From contig DIYH01000031.1 of NCBI GenBank assembly GCA_002435755.1, forward strand, positions 1 to 64,000: 64,000 nt of DNA, written 5' to 3'. The translations under genes and the position numbers were made by a program. The stretch comes from Flammeovirgaceae bacterium UBA6059. Its GTDB lineage: Bacteria > Bacteroidota > Bacteroidia > Cytophagales > Cyclobacteriaceae. Below, in pieces: positions 25,123-34,858 of the stretch. Numbering within the stretch: the first letter of the stretch is position 1; every line of letters begins with the position of its first letter. The notes under the pieces are model-generated. The model was given only the letters and a program-made list of their open reading frames with translations. It was not told the origin of the DNA and searched no databases.

Positions 25123-27483
25123 ATGAGGAAACCCGCATTTATTCTCTTATTCACCCTATTGTTTATCATCTCATTTGGTTTTTTCTGGATACAGACCATC
25201 AACGACTTCAAACGCGACGGGAAGTTTCAAATCACAGTCAACGAAGAGCCGATCAAGATCATTCGAGATGAAAACGGGATTGCCTACGTCCTAGCGGAAA
25301 ACAAGCGTGATGTTTATCGCGGGCAGGGTTTTGTGATGGCGCAAGACCGACTCTTTCAAATTGAGTTCTATCGTGCATTGATCAAAGGTGAAGCGGCAGC
25401 ATTGGTAGGTTCCTCAATGCTGTCTTCAGACATCAAAATGCGGGTGCTCAACCTTTATGGCAATGCAGAAAGGAATTACCAATACCTCGATCAAGAGGCA
25501 AAAGAGGTCTTGCAATGGTATTGTGAAGGGTTTAATGAATACCTGAGAGTAGCAGAAGATGAGTTTCCGGTAGAGCTTGGCTTGTTGGGCATAGTGCCAA
25601 AAGAGTTGAAACCTGTCGATATCGTGTCTGTTACTCATTTCATTGGCTTGTTTCATAGTCAAAACATGGAGGATGAGATATTGAGCCTCAACCTTTCGGC
25701 ACGAATGGATAACGCAGCAGAGCTACTGCCATTATCTGTGAATCTTGATCGAACCAAGCCACTGGGGTTTGAAACACTTGACCTATCGCTGAATGGCGGC
25801 ACTCCGAGAAACGCAGTTACCCAAAACCTTCCTAATCCACTCTTGCCGTACCCTTCCCTCGGGTCGAACAACTGGGCCATATCTGGAGCAAAATCACAGA
25901 CTGGTAAACCAATCCTTGCTAATGATCCACACGTTGATGCACGCGTGTTACCGGGTACATTTTATCCGGTAGGGTTGATCTGTCCTGAATTCAAAGCAGT
26001 AGGTATTGCTACCCCCGGCATTCCAGGGCTGCTATCAGGACGAAACGAATATGTATCTTTTGGCATCACCAATGCCTATGGTGATAGCCAGGATCTGTTC
26101 ATCGAATCTGTAGAAGACGATCAATACCTTCAGGACAGTACATTGGTTCCATTCGGAATTAGAAAGGAAACGATTACTATCAAGGACAGCACTGAAGTAG
26201 AACTAGAAATCCGATCTACCGACAGAGGACCGATCATTTCCGATTTCCCAATATTCAATATCATGACCGATGATGTAGTCAGCTTTAGATGGTCACTAGC
26301 TGTGACTGAAAGCAGTTCCTTAGGGTTCGACCGATTGCTAGAGACGAAAGATGTACCATCTTTCCGTGAAGCACTAGGCAAAATGGATAACATGTTTTTC
26401 AACTATGTTATTGCTGACATTGAAGGGAACATTGCGCACCAGTCAACCGGCTTAGTTCCTACTCGTACTAACCGAGCAGGTGAAGTGCCTCAGGTTGCAG
26501 ATCAAGCGGACAGCTGGACAGGCTTCATTCCAAAGAACGAACTGCCCAACATGGTGAATCCCGAAAGAGGCTGGGTAGGTACGGCCAATCATGATACGCG
26601 ACCTAATGATTATCCATATTATTACTCCAACCATTTCTCACCCTTCTATCGCTACCAAAGGCTCAAGGAGTACTTCGGAACGGATGACAAACTAGCGCCT
26701 GAAGACCTTTGGGAGCTGATCTTCGATGTGCAGAATATGCAGGCGGAGACCTTCGTTCCGCTGTTCATTGATGCATTGAATCAAGAGGGTGTAACTAAAG
26801 AACTTGGAAGTATTCTCAGTAACTGGAATCAAAAGGACGACATCAATGAAGTCGGAGCAGCGGTGTACAATGTGCTTTACAATGAACTGCTCTATCTGTC
26901 GCTTGATGATGAACTGCCGGATGAGGTAGAAGAAATGTATTGGCAAAATGTCTACTATTGGAATCAACGGCTGGACAGCATGCTCTTGGCTGATCATCCT
27001 TTCATTGACAACAATAAAACACCGGATAAGGAGACCCTGTCTGACCTCATTGTCATTGCAGGAAAGCGAACTCAAAAGATCTTAACCGAAAAACTCGGTG
27101 ATAACAAAGACGACTGGACATGGGGTAAACTACATACTGTATACTTCTATAGCCCTATACGACAGACTGGATTTGGAGCTGAGTGGCTAGGTGCAGAGCT
27201 TCTTCCCAAGCAAGGTTCTAACCAGACGCTCAACAGAGGTGGCTTTGTGAAGAATCGGGAGCATGATTTTGAAACAAGCTGGTTTAGCTCCTATCGCATG
27301 GTGGCAGATATGAGTGACGATGAGAAGGTTATGGGTGTGGTATCTGGCGGCAGCTCCTCAAGGATCTTGCATCCATACTATAAGTCACAACTCCAAGCCT
27401 GGAAAACAGGTGAATGGCTCCCCTACTGGTTCAGCGAAGAAAAGGTGCTGGAGCATGTTCAGCATGAGTTGGTCTTGGAATAG
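25123..27483 (+). CDS. Penicillin acylase family (S45) NTN hydrolase
   Basis: 786 aa with an N-terminal signal/anchor helix (residues 5-24). The S45 precursor layout is visible: alpha-subunit with the RGQGFVMAQDRLFQIEFYR block (67-85), then the autocleavage site LG-Ser248-NNWAISGAKS, where Ser248 becomes the N-terminal nucleophile of the beta-subunit. ANDPH follows, then 'FGITNAYGDSQDLFIE'. A late Asn supports the oxyanion hole. Substrates in this family include beta-lactams, N-acyl homoserine lactones and N-acyl amino acids; specificity cannot be read. The membrane AraC regulator begins 23 nt downstream, suggesting co-transcription and a sensing link. Confidence 0.88.
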   Translation: MRKPAFILLFTLLFIISFGFFWIQTINDFKRDGKFQITVNEEPIKIIRDENGIAYVLAENKRDVYRGQGFVMAQDRLFQIEFYRALIKGEAAALVGSSMLSSDIKMRVLNLYGNAERNYQYLDQEAKEVLQWYCEGFNEYLRVAEDEFPVELGLLGIVPKELKPVDIVSVTHFIGLFHSQNMEDEILSLNLSARMDNAAELLPLSVNLDRTKPLGFETLDLSLNGGTPRNAVTQNLPNPLLPYPSLGSNNWAISGAKSQTGKPILANDPHVDARVLPGTFYPVGLICPEFKAVGIATPGIPGLLSGRNEYVSFGITNAYGDSQDLFIESVEDDQYLQDSTLVPFGIRKETITIKDSTEVELEIRSTDRGPIISDFPIFNIMTDDVVSFRWSLAVTESSSLGFDRLLETKDVPSFREALGKMDNMFFNYVIADIEGNIAHQSTGLVPTRTNRAGEVPQVADQADSWTGFIPKNELPNMVNPERGWVGTANHDTRPNDYPYYYSNHFSPFYRYQRLKEYFGTDDKLAPEDLWELIFDVQNMQAETFVPLFIDALNQEGVTKELGSILSNWNQKDDINEVGAAVYNVLYNELLYLSLDDELPDEVEEMYWQNVYYWNQRLDSMLLADHPFIDNNKTPDKETLSDLIVIAGKRTQKILTEKLGDNKDDWTWGKLHTVYFYSPIRQTGFGAEWLGAELLPKQGSNQTLNRGGFVKNREHDFETSWFSSYRMVADMSDDEKVMGVVSGGSSSRILHPYYKSQLQAWKTGEWLPYWFSEEKVLEHVQHELVLE

Positions 27484-27506
27484 AAGCTAAATGAAACCCC
27501 TTTAGT

Positions 27507-28517
27507 TTGTTAAAAATCATCCAGATCATAGCGTTGCTACAGGGCATTTTCCTTGTATTTGTCTTGATAAAAAGGCGGCAGGCGTACAAGATGAATATCC
27601 TTATTGCTTTCATCGCATGCTTGATTTCAATTATGCTGTTCGCGCTTGGTGATGATGACTATAATTTGATCCTATCAGAGTCGAATTGGTTCGTTTTCCA
27701 AGAACCTTTGATGATAACCTGCTTCCTACTTTTCGTCAAACAAATCGAACGAGAGCAAAGTGAGTTTGTTAAGACCGACTTTCTTATACTACTACCTTAC
27801 CTAGTTTATTTGTCTCTTGGATTGACCGAAACATTCTTTCCTATTGGAGACGCGCCAATCATAGATATCGTTGACGATCTCATTGAGTTTTCACTGATTG
27901 GCCTGCTGTTAAAAGCCGCCTTTGACATTATCAGAAGTCAAAAGGAAAAGTGGCTGCTCACTTTTATCATTCCCTTTGTCGTGATTTTCGCGATAGATGA
28001 GATGTATAAGCTGACAATCGATGGTGATTATTCTTTGATGTACCTTGACAGCTACGGCGTAATATTGATTTCAACCTTTCTTTTCTACTTCGTCAGTTTC
28101 CGGCTGATCACCACACCCAAAAACATATTGGTAACAGCCACCAATAAGTATGTCACTTCTAATTTGTCCAAGTCAGAAATCAATTCGACTGTTCAAGCAT
28201 TACATCAGCTGATGATTGAAAAGAAGATTTTCAAGAATCAAAAACTCAGTGTAGCGGAAGTAGCCAAAGAGCTCGGTATTACGAGACAGCAGCTATCGGA
28301 AATCTTGAATAATCATATGAAAATCCGTTTCCAGGATTTACTTAATCAATATCGTGTTGAGGAGTTTATCGACTGCTTAGATCAAGAAAAATACAACCAC
28401 TATACGTTGCTGGGCATAGCCAGTGAAGCTGGTTTCAGCTCAAAATCATCTTTCAATTCGACTTTCAAAAAGCTGAAAGGCGTCACCCCAAGTCAGTACC
28501 GAGATAGCCAAAAGTAG
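27507..28517 (+). CDS. Membrane-anchored AraC-type regulator (seven-helix sensor)
   Basis: 336 aa with a TTG start (27507), chosen because the first helix starts at once and no later start keeps it. Residues ~1-205 hold about seven hydrophobic helices. The C-terminal ~110 residues are an AraC domain: VAEVAKELGITRQQLSEIL as the first helix-turn-helix, LLGIASEAGFSSKSSFNSTF as the second, then GVTPSQY. This architecture is a Bacteroidota speciality: a membrane sensor that binds DNA directly from the membrane. It sits 23 nt after the acylase gene, so it may respond to the acylase product and regulate the locus. This is inference. Confidence 0.85.
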   Translation: MLKIIQIIALLQGIFLVFVLIKRRQAYKMNILIAFIACLISIMLFALGDDDYNLILSESNWFVFQEPLMITCFLLFVKQIEREQSEFVKTDFLILLPYLVYLSLGLTETFFPIGDAPIIDIVDDLIEFSLIGLLLKAAFDIIRSQKEKWLLTFIIPFVVIFAIDEMYKLTIDGDYSLMYLDSYGVILISTFLFYFVSFRLITTPKNILVTATNKYVTSNLSKSEINSTVQALHQLMIEKKIFKNQKLSVAEVAKELGITRQQLSEILNNHMKIRFQDLLNQYRVEEFIDCLDQEKYNHYTLLGIASEAGFSSKSSFNSTFKKLKGVTPSQYRDSQK

Positions 28518-28664
28518 TCCAAAGAAGTCCAGAAAGAGCACTCTGCACCTCTAGAAGGCCATTCCGGGCAACTTACTATCGGAAGCTCAAGTTCTTTGCG
28601 ATACCATCAACTGGTATGGTCATACCAAATCAGTTGATCAGAAAATCTAATTCAAAGAACTAAT

Positions 28665-29785
28665 ATGTCATTTTTCAACAACTATACTTTAGCCATTGCC
28701 CTTGCGGTGCTATGTGTGACCATCACGCTATCGGCTTGTCAAGATGATGATCTTAATATCGTTGCACAAAATCACGAGGCATTTATCAGCGCGCTTCCGG
28801 AGACGGTCAGCTACCCCGCTGATAATCCCTACTCTGAGGAGAAGGAAGAGCTGGGAAGACTCTTGTATTGGGATCCGATATTGTCTGGTAATAAAGATGT
28901 AGCCTGCGTTAGTTGCCACCATCCAGCATTGGGCTATGCCGATGGCATCAAATTCTCCAAGGGTGTTGGTGCGACAGACTTAGGGCCCAACCGACGTGGT
29001 GGATTGACGACCCGACGCAATGCACCTACCTGCCATCCATGGCACCAATGTTCTGGGATAATCGAGCTTCAAGCTTAGAAGAATAAGCGCTATTACCCAT
29101 GCTATCCAAAGAGGAGATGCGTGGTGAGCATATTCCGGAAGCATTGATCATTGATACATTGATTCAGCGGTTGCAGGTCATACCTGAATATGTGAACAGG
29201 TTTGATCAAGCTTTTGGTAGTGACCAGATCAATCAGGCCAATATGCTCGCCGCTATTGCCACTTTCGAAAGAAGCATCATCGCCAACAACAGCCGCTTTG
29301 ATCAATACATGCGAGGTGATGTTAGCGCCATGTCCACATTTGAAATTACTGGCATGAACGCCTTCATTCAGGTAGGATGTGCGGACTGTCATAGTGGGCC
29401 AATGTTTTCTGATTATCAACTTCACACCATTGGAGTGAGAGACAATGTCAGTCCTCCCGATGAGGGTGCCACCAACAAGTTTGACTTCAGAACGCCTACT
29501 TTGAGAAACCTCAACTTGACCGCACCCTACATGCACAATGGCCTTCACGGTTCGCTTGAGCAAGTCATGGAGTTTTACGAAGAGGTAGCGGAGGGTGATG
29601 ATGACCAGCGCAATGTCCGTGTCTCTGAAGGACAGTTAGATGTGGAGATGCGAGACCTACAACTCGATGATGACCAGGTGGATGTCATCATTGCCTTTTT
29701 GCATACACTCAATGATGACAGCTTCGATAAGACGATTCCTGTCAGAGTTCCTAGTGGCCTTCCGGTAGGTGGCAATATCAACTGA
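28665..29785 (+). pseudogene. MauG/CcpA-type di-heme cytochrome c peroxidase, disrupted
   Basis: The first frame (28665-29078) has a lipoprotein signal (LSAC) and the first heme site CVSCHH, then GGLTTRRNAPT. From there the frame is lost. The family block MFWDNRASSLEE appears in another frame from 29048 and is stopped by TAA at 29084-29086, where CAA (Gln, as in ...EEQALLPM) would be expected. The same frame then runs from 29099 to 29785 with the second heme site CADCHSG and the late PYMHNG block. There are therefore at least two lesions, a frameshift (probably a short deletion, since the NAPT-to-FWDNR spacing is shorter than usual) and a nonsense codon. It is unlikely to be functional. Confidence 0.8.
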
Positions 29786-29859
29786 GCTTGTGACCAGGGC
29801 ACACTTCCATTTCTGGTAAGGCTCATTTCAATCGATTCAACAAATACATCATTACAATT

Positions 29860-30762
29860 ATGAAATCAAAAAAATCAATTTTTTCAGCAGCGATTGGCTT
29901 AGCGTGTCTAAGCCTAATCATCTTCTTTTTATTCACGCCTTTCGGGGTACATGTCTTTGGCGAGGTACTCTTTGTGGAGGACAAGTCGTATGCCTATGCA
30001 TCCACAGATTATCCTACTGAAGTAGATAGGGCAGTGCCGATAGCACAGACCATTGCACTTCCTGGCGAAGTGAAACAGCCCTCAGGCATTGATTATGACG
30101 AAAGCAAAAGCACGTTTTTTGTGGTGACGGATCAGTCAGAGATTTTTGAGTTGACGCGCGATTTTCAAAGGATCGAATCATCTGCCACCATATCAGATAA
30201 GCCCTTGCTCATGCGTCAGGGGAGTATTGAGTCCACGGACTATTATCAAAACAGGCTGTACATATCGGGAGATATCGGTGCTATCGAAATATGGGAAAAG
30301 TCAAATTACCAATGGGCAAAAGTAAGTGCCGTGAATGCCGAAGGAGATCATCAGGTCGATGTATCCGCCGAGGCTTTTGCGATCGATCACTCCACCGGGC
30401 ACATGTATCTTGGCAATAAAGACCTGATCACAGTATTGGATCAGCAAGGTCACTTCATTGCTGAGTTCACTTTGGAGAAGGATGCCAAGAATGGACGATC
30501 AGCTTCAGAGTATAAGATTGCCGGGATGGACTTTTTCAACAACACCCTATATGTGTTAACGGAGTATCATTCCGCCATACTGGAGGTCAATCATACTAAT
30601 GGAGACATTCACTCGGTAACAGCTATTCAAGGTATCACTGAAGGCGCAGGACTGGCCGTGACCAATGAGGCTTTCTATGTCGTAGTTGACCATGAGTTGA
30701 CTGAAGCGTCTCCCGGCGTGAAAGTTTACTCGAGATCGACTCCTTTGAGCCTATCGGAATAA
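29860..30762 (+). CDS. SdiA-regulated/YjiK-type beta-propeller-like secreted protein
   Basis: 300 aa with one N-terminal hydrophobic helix (residues 8-26, signal or anchor). The pattern PSGIDYDESKSTFFVVTDQS, 'LYISGDIGAIEIWE', AEAFAIDHSTGHMYLGNK, 'AGMDFFNNTLYVLTEYHSAI' and EGAGLAVTNEAFYVV is that of the SdiA-regulated family, six-bladed-propeller-like proteins. In marine bacteria these often accompany MauG-type peroxidases, and here it lies 74 bp after the broken peroxidase. The function is not known. It is probably periplasmic. Confidence 0.7.
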   Translation: MKSKKSIFSAAIGLACLSLIIFFLFTPFGVHVFGEVLFVEDKSYAYASTDYPTEVDRAVPIAQTIALPGEVKQPSGIDYDESKSTFFVVTDQSEIFELTRDFQRIESSATISDKPLLMRQGSIESTDYYQNRLYISGDIGAIEIWEKSNYQWAKVSAVNAEGDHQVDVSAEAFAIDHSTGHMYLGNKDLITVLDQQGHFIAEFTLEKDAKNGRSASEYKIAGMDFFNNTLYVLTEYHSAILEVNHTNGDIHSVTAIQGITEGAGLAVTNEAFYVVVDHELTEASPGVKVYSRSTPLSLSE

Positions 30763-30794
30763 GATCGTTAGTGACTTTCAAAGTTTAGCTTCTC

Positions 30795-30912
30795 TTTCCT
30801 GAGTTTGTAGGCCCTATTTTCTGGGTTTACTAACTCTGGGATTCTATTTTTACGTCACTCCGGCAATTACGAACTTTTGGGTGTTGTTTGCACTACCATG
30901 AATGATTAAATT
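30795..30912 (+). repeat. Intergenic degenerate repeat, copy A
   Basis: The head TTTCCTGAGTTTGTA is shared with copies B-D. The tail 30865-30912 matches 33098-33145 of copy B without gaps at 38 of 48 positions (AATTAC...CTTTT.GGT.TTGTTTGC). It lies 33 nt after the stop of the upstream plus-strand gene, and the rest of the 308-bp gap to the next gene holds nothing recognisable. Confidence 0.6.
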
Positions 30913-31070
30913 ATAGTATAAACATGTTTTATTCACCTTTACAAAACCTAACAGAAGGAATTGCGAATGTCTAATACAAGTTGTGTGAAACTGCAAAAGG
31001 TACAATAATCTTGCTGGTACGTTACCCTCATGTTAGATGTTAATGAAATTAAATTCTAGGTGATTGATTG

Positions 31071-32081
31071 ATGAATCACTTAATATTCCTGTTGAAAACA
31101 TTGTTGGTCTGGAAACACATAACCGAAAAAGGAGCTGGATATCCATCTATGATTAGCGAGGCTGTTGTTGCCGTAAATGAGATAAATGAACATTTGCTTA
31201 TTCCGGTGGATCAGGGTCAAATGATAATAGCAAGCGATTATTCTGGACAGCATGCTGATGCCAGATTTGAGGCATATTCTTTTCTGGTTACAAACGATGA
31301 TCATTTGGAGCGCTGGTTGCCGCATCTTTTTAATTTTCGATCTACGTTTCTGCCTGATAACCGAAGCATGTCTTTCAAAAAACTTAATGAAAATGTTCGT
31401 TCAAGGGCTTTCCCAAAGTTCTTGGAAACCATTGGCAAGTTATCCTCTAACGTTATCACAATTCTGGTAGACCGACAAGTAGGGAGTTTCTTTAGTGGAA
31501 AACCGGAGGAGCTAATTAAGGCTCTCCCTGGATGTTTTCCTCCTGGAACAAAATCTGGCACTATTGAGAAAATGTTTCGTCATGCTACTTTCGTCGCTAC
31601 ACTAATTGCGGCTCTGCGCAGACAAGATCAAACGTCAATGTGGATTAGTGATCGTGACGAAACTTTAGAAAATCATGAGCGCAGAGAGGGTTTTGCAAGA
31701 TTAGCGTCTTATTTGACATTTGGTTTAACTAAGTGGAAGAAGCCTGCAGATAATCACTTCTGCACTACAGAGTCTAACGAAATCCCTGAATGGGCTCAAG
31801 ATATCTCTGAAATCGCTGATATTTTCGCCGGCTGTTATTGTTCCATGGGAGATTCATTGCCGGACTTTCTCGGAACCAGAAAATGGATCACTACTCCACG
31901 GAAAACTGTGTTTGACAATCGAGCATTAAAGTTGGGTAATTGGCTAGCATCAAAGCCACCAAATTTGCGTCATCTTCTCATTAGACTGAGCCCCAATGCT
32001 GAAGGCACAGTTGAAGCTTCAGCACAAGCGATAATTGGACGAAATGAAAGAGGCACAACACCAAAATTCACTAGTCTCTAG
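31071..32081 (+). CDS. Protein of unknown function with nuclease-like acidic motifs
   Basis: 336 aa from the ATG at 31071 (a TTG precedes it directly). I do not recognise the family. There is no signal peptide or membrane segment after the first helix. Three strand-ending acidic motifs occur in order: IIASDYSG (near residue 60), ITILVDRQVG (near 135) and WISDRDE (near 195). Their spacing resembles that of RNase H-fold nucleases of the DUF3800 type, where each motif supplies a metal-binding Asp. The C-terminal third has two Cys (CYCSMGD) and an LRHLLIRLSPN strand. It stands alone between repeat A and a broken hydrolase gene. The nuclease idea is inference from motif shape only. Confidence 0.6.
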   Translation: MNHLIFLLKTLLVWKHITEKGAGYPSMISEAVVAVNEINEHLLIPVDQGQMIIASDYSGQHADARFEAYSFLVTNDDHLERWLPHLFNFRSTFLPDNRSMSFKKLNENVRSRAFPKFLETIGKLSSNVITILVDRQVGSFFSGKPEELIKALPGCFPPGTKSGTIEKMFRHATFVATLIAALRRQDQTSMWISDRDETLENHERREGFARLASYLTFGLTKWKKPADNHFCTTESNEIPEWAQDISEIADIFAGCYCSMGDSLPDFLGTRKWITTPRKTVFDNRALKLGNWLASKPPNLRHLLIRLSPNAEGTVEASAQAIIGRNERGTTPKFTSL

Positions 32082-32169
32082 ACTTAACATCAGGTGAATT
32101 CAGTCACGATAACTTTTTAACTATTGCTCACCCACATGACTAACTAGTTTGACATCATAAGCCGCAGCA

Positions 32170-33033
32170 ATGCAAATCATCACCCATAACCAACTGAAGA
32201 GATTGATACTCTCAATACTGTTAATAGTATGCTTATCCGTTGTTGGTCTATGCCAGGAGCTGCCGAAAAACTTCGGAAAGCTGCAGGTGCAACTTTTTTC
32301 TTCTGAGAAAAGTAATGATCGGTTAGTCGTAGCATTTGGAGGAAGCGAAGGAGGAAACACATTCGCTGAGGAGCGAACAGCAGATGTTCGTCAGGAATTC
32401 TTCGATAGAGGATTTCACTTTCTTTCCATTGGTTATTTTGGAGGCAGAGGACTCCCAAAACATCTGGATCGCATTTCACTTGATGCTGTTTATGACACTA
32501 TCAGGCAGACGAGTATACGGCTTAATATCCCTGTCAATGAGGTTATTCTGCTAGGTGCCTCGAGAGGTGGTGAGTTGGTACTGAACCTTGCCAGTAATTG
32601 TGAATTCCAGGGTGTTATGGCGCTGGTTCCCTCAAGCGTTACTGTTCCCAACCTTCAAAATAAGAAGCCAACCTCATCATGGATTTTGAACAACCAACCT
32701 GTAGAATTCATCCGTGTTGATGAGCGTATTGTTGATAAAAAAGGATGACCAGTAGCCATCAGAGACTTCTTGAATAATCAAAAAGAATCAAGTGCTGGAA
32801 TTATCAAGGTTGAAGATATTAAAGGCTTTGTGCTATTCACATCAGGGAAAGAAGATGCATCATGGCCATCCTATGAAATGTGTAATCAAATGATTGACCG
32901 ATTAGAAAGAAACGATTTTCAACTTCCTTACGCACACTTAGCCTTTAAAGGTGGGCATAGTTCATCCAGTCATTGGCCAGAGATCTTTACGTTTCTGGAT
33001 AAGCAGTTAGTGAAAGAGCAAAATGATAAATAG
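32170..33033 (+). pseudogene. Alpha/beta hydrolase (BAAT C-terminal-like), in-frame TGA
   Basis: The frame has a signal peptide (to GLCQ) and then the acyl-CoA thioesterase/BAAT-type hydrolase pattern: VVAFGGSEGG, 'FLSIGYFGGRGLP', nucleophile elbow LGASRGGE, and after the stop TSGKEDASWPS (likely Asp) and KGGHSSS (likely His). TGA at 32746-32748 interrupts between DKKG and PVAIRDF; the frame reads through to 33033, giving 287 aa. The nucleophile lies before the stop, and the Asp and His lie after it, so the truncated product would lack its catalytic triad. It may be a recent pseudogene or a sequence error. Confidence 0.75.
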
Positions 33034-33050
33034 GAGCTATCTGTCGTCCA

Positions 33051-33145
33051 TTTCCTGAGCTTACAACTCCGGAATCCAACCATCTGATCACTCAAGAAAT
33101 TACCATCTTTTAGGTATTGTTTGCGCTATGGTGAATGACTAACTT
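33051..33145 (+). repeat. Intergenic degenerate repeat, copy B
   Basis: The head CTGAGCTTACAACTCCGGAA (33055-33074) matches copy C (CTGAGTTTGTAACTCAGGAA) at 16 of 20 positions. The tail 33098-33145 matches copy A at 38 of 48. It starts 18 nt after the stop of the hydrolase reading frame. Confidence 0.6.
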
Positions 33146-33291
33146 GACGATAGGTAACGATTGAATAATGGGTGTTTCTAACTAAACAAATTGCCTCTCG
33201 CTTGGGCTTGCACCTCCTATGTAAACAACACTTAACCGTGTGGACTATGTCAGGGTCGCTGATAGTAGGATAAAGCTATAAAGAATAAATT

Positions 33292-34827
33292 ATGAATACA
33301 CACTCTGACGAGAGTCGCAAGAATAGAAGCCATCCGATGGCTAATGCTGTTTTTGAAAGGAAGAACAGTAGTGAGTCTACTTTTCAGTTTGTAGACAATC
33401 GACCCCAAGCTATTGCACAAAGAAAACTACAAGAGATGGTCAATAATAGTACACAAGCAATGCGAGCTGCTCGGTTGCAGGCAATGGCAAACAATTATTC
33501 TAGTCAAGAACATCAACCCATTCAAAAAAAAGAAAACAACACAGGTTTACCTGACAACTTGAAAACTGGAATTGAAAATATCTCTGGTTACTCAATGGAT
33601 GATGTGAAAGTACATTACAATTCTGATAAACCAGCTCAATTGAATGCTCATGCATATGCGCAAGGCACTGATATTCATCTTGCCTCAGGACAAGAAAAAC
33701 ATCTTCCGCATGAAGCATGGCACGTGGTGCAGCAGAAGCAAGGAAGAGTGAAGCCTACTATGCAGATGAAAGGTGGTGTCAATGTGAATGAAGATACAGG
33801 GTTAGAGAAAGAAGCGGATGTAATGGGAGAAAAGTCCATAATTGTAGGTCAGGACAATTCGTATACCGTATCATCATCCGAAAATGTTTCGTCAAATCTG
33901 GGTAATGTTTTCCAAAGGTTACGATATCAGGCACCTCCAAACGCAAATATTGATATTTCAGTCCTATCCTTGTTTCGTTTGTTAGATTACCTAAATAGAC
34001 CTGATCCTGACCCTGATCCGGGTGGGGTGATTTTTGATGTGGGTGATAAAGCCGTGTTAGAATATTATGCAAATCAAGCTTATTTACAAGAATTTCAGGA
34101 TATATTTAATTTCCTTGCTCAACCTCCAACAGTTGGATTAGCTACTGAAGTTGGGAATAGAAACATTGGAGCTGGGGTGAATTTGCAGCAGATATTAATA
34201 GATGCGCAAACACAATACAATAATGGAAATTTACCGGGCTTTAGAGAATGGGTGGGCGGTACACATGCCAACCTCAATGCTGCCACTGTGTTAGATAAGT
34301 TGAATGAACTTCGAACCGCAGCTGGAATCGCAGGGGTAGTAAATGTGGACGAGACGGCCATTGCAGGCACTGCTCAAACAGCTGATCTACAACATGGAAA
34401 TGAACAAACAGAAGTAAAAACTATCAGACAGCCTATTCGAGGGCACCAGGATTTTACAGGTCAGGTTAGTGCAGCACTTGGGAAATTTGCAGGTGTGCCA
34501 GTTGGGGGAGGTGGTAATTTATTTAATGCAACAATATATGCTTCTATTGATGCAGCCTTGATTGCGGGAGTTGACAATCCTGCCGGTCCAAACACTCGAA
34601 CGGTAACAATAGACCCAAATACCTTAATCAAAACAACAACAATTACTCGCAATGCTGATGGTCATGTTCATAATATAACAAATGAAGATCAGTGGAATGC
34701 ATTTTTAGTGACGTTGAATGGTGGTGGATGGGCTGGGCATGATCGAGCGAATAGAATAGATGTTATTCTGGAGAATGGTATGAATAGGCAGTTTAATCGA
34801 AATTTAGGAACTGGCGTATGGGCATAG
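33292..34827 (+). CDS. DUF4157 (eCIS core-type) protein with unknown C-terminal domain, candidate toxin
   Basis: 511 aa, no signal peptide. Residues ~36-80 are a short-repeat helical N-terminus (QRKLQEMVNN, ARLQAMANN). Residues ~84-180 are a DUF4157 domain: LPDNLKTGIENISGYSMDDV, VHYN, then the intact HEAWH (140-144) in PHEAWHVVQQKQGRV, and EKEADVMG (172-179). A linker with PDPDPDPGG (237-245) precedes a C-terminal region of ~260 residues that I cannot assign. It holds TADLQ (Asp365) and TEVKTI (Glu374, Lys376), reminiscent of a PD-(D/E)xK nuclease site, and a glycine-rich GVPVGGGGN. DUF4157 domains mark cargo of extracellular contractile injection systems and other polymorphic toxins, with the variable C-terminus as toxin. 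Base composition is visibly more A/T-rich than the flanks. No injection-system genes are in the window. Confidence 0.8.
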   Translation: MNTHSDESRKNRSHPMANAVFERKNSSESTFQFVDNRPQAIAQRKLQEMVNNSTQAMRAARLQAMANNYSSQEHQPIQKKENNTGLPDNLKTGIENISGYSMDDVKVHYNSDKPAQLNAHAYAQGTDIHLASGQEKHLPHEAWHVVQQKQGRVKPTMQMKGGVNVNEDTGLEKEADVMGEKSIIVGQDNSYTVSSSENVSSNLGNVFQRLRYQAPPNANIDISVLSLFRLLDYLNRPDPDPDPGGVIFDVGDKAVLEYYANQAYLQEFQDIFNFLAQPPTVGLATEVGNRNIGAGVNLQQILIDAQTQYNNGNLPGFREWVGGTHANLNAATVLDKLNELRTAAGIAGVVNVDETAIAGTAQTADLQHGNEQTEVKTIRQPIRGHQDFTGQVSAALGKFAGVPVGGGGNLFNATIYASIDAALIAGVDNPAGPNTRTVTIDPNTLIKTTTITRNADGHVHNITNEDQWNAFLVTLNGGGWAGHDRANRIDVILENGMNRQFNRNLGTGVWA

Positions 34828-34858
34828 TAATAACTACAAATTGAACTCGAATTATCTC

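Noticed and set aside
9724..32748. UGA recoding (Gly or Trp) because two otherwise intact frames contain TGA
   Set aside because: Many clearly complete genes in this window end in TGA, and the two TGAs would need different amino acids; isolated nonsense changes are simpler.
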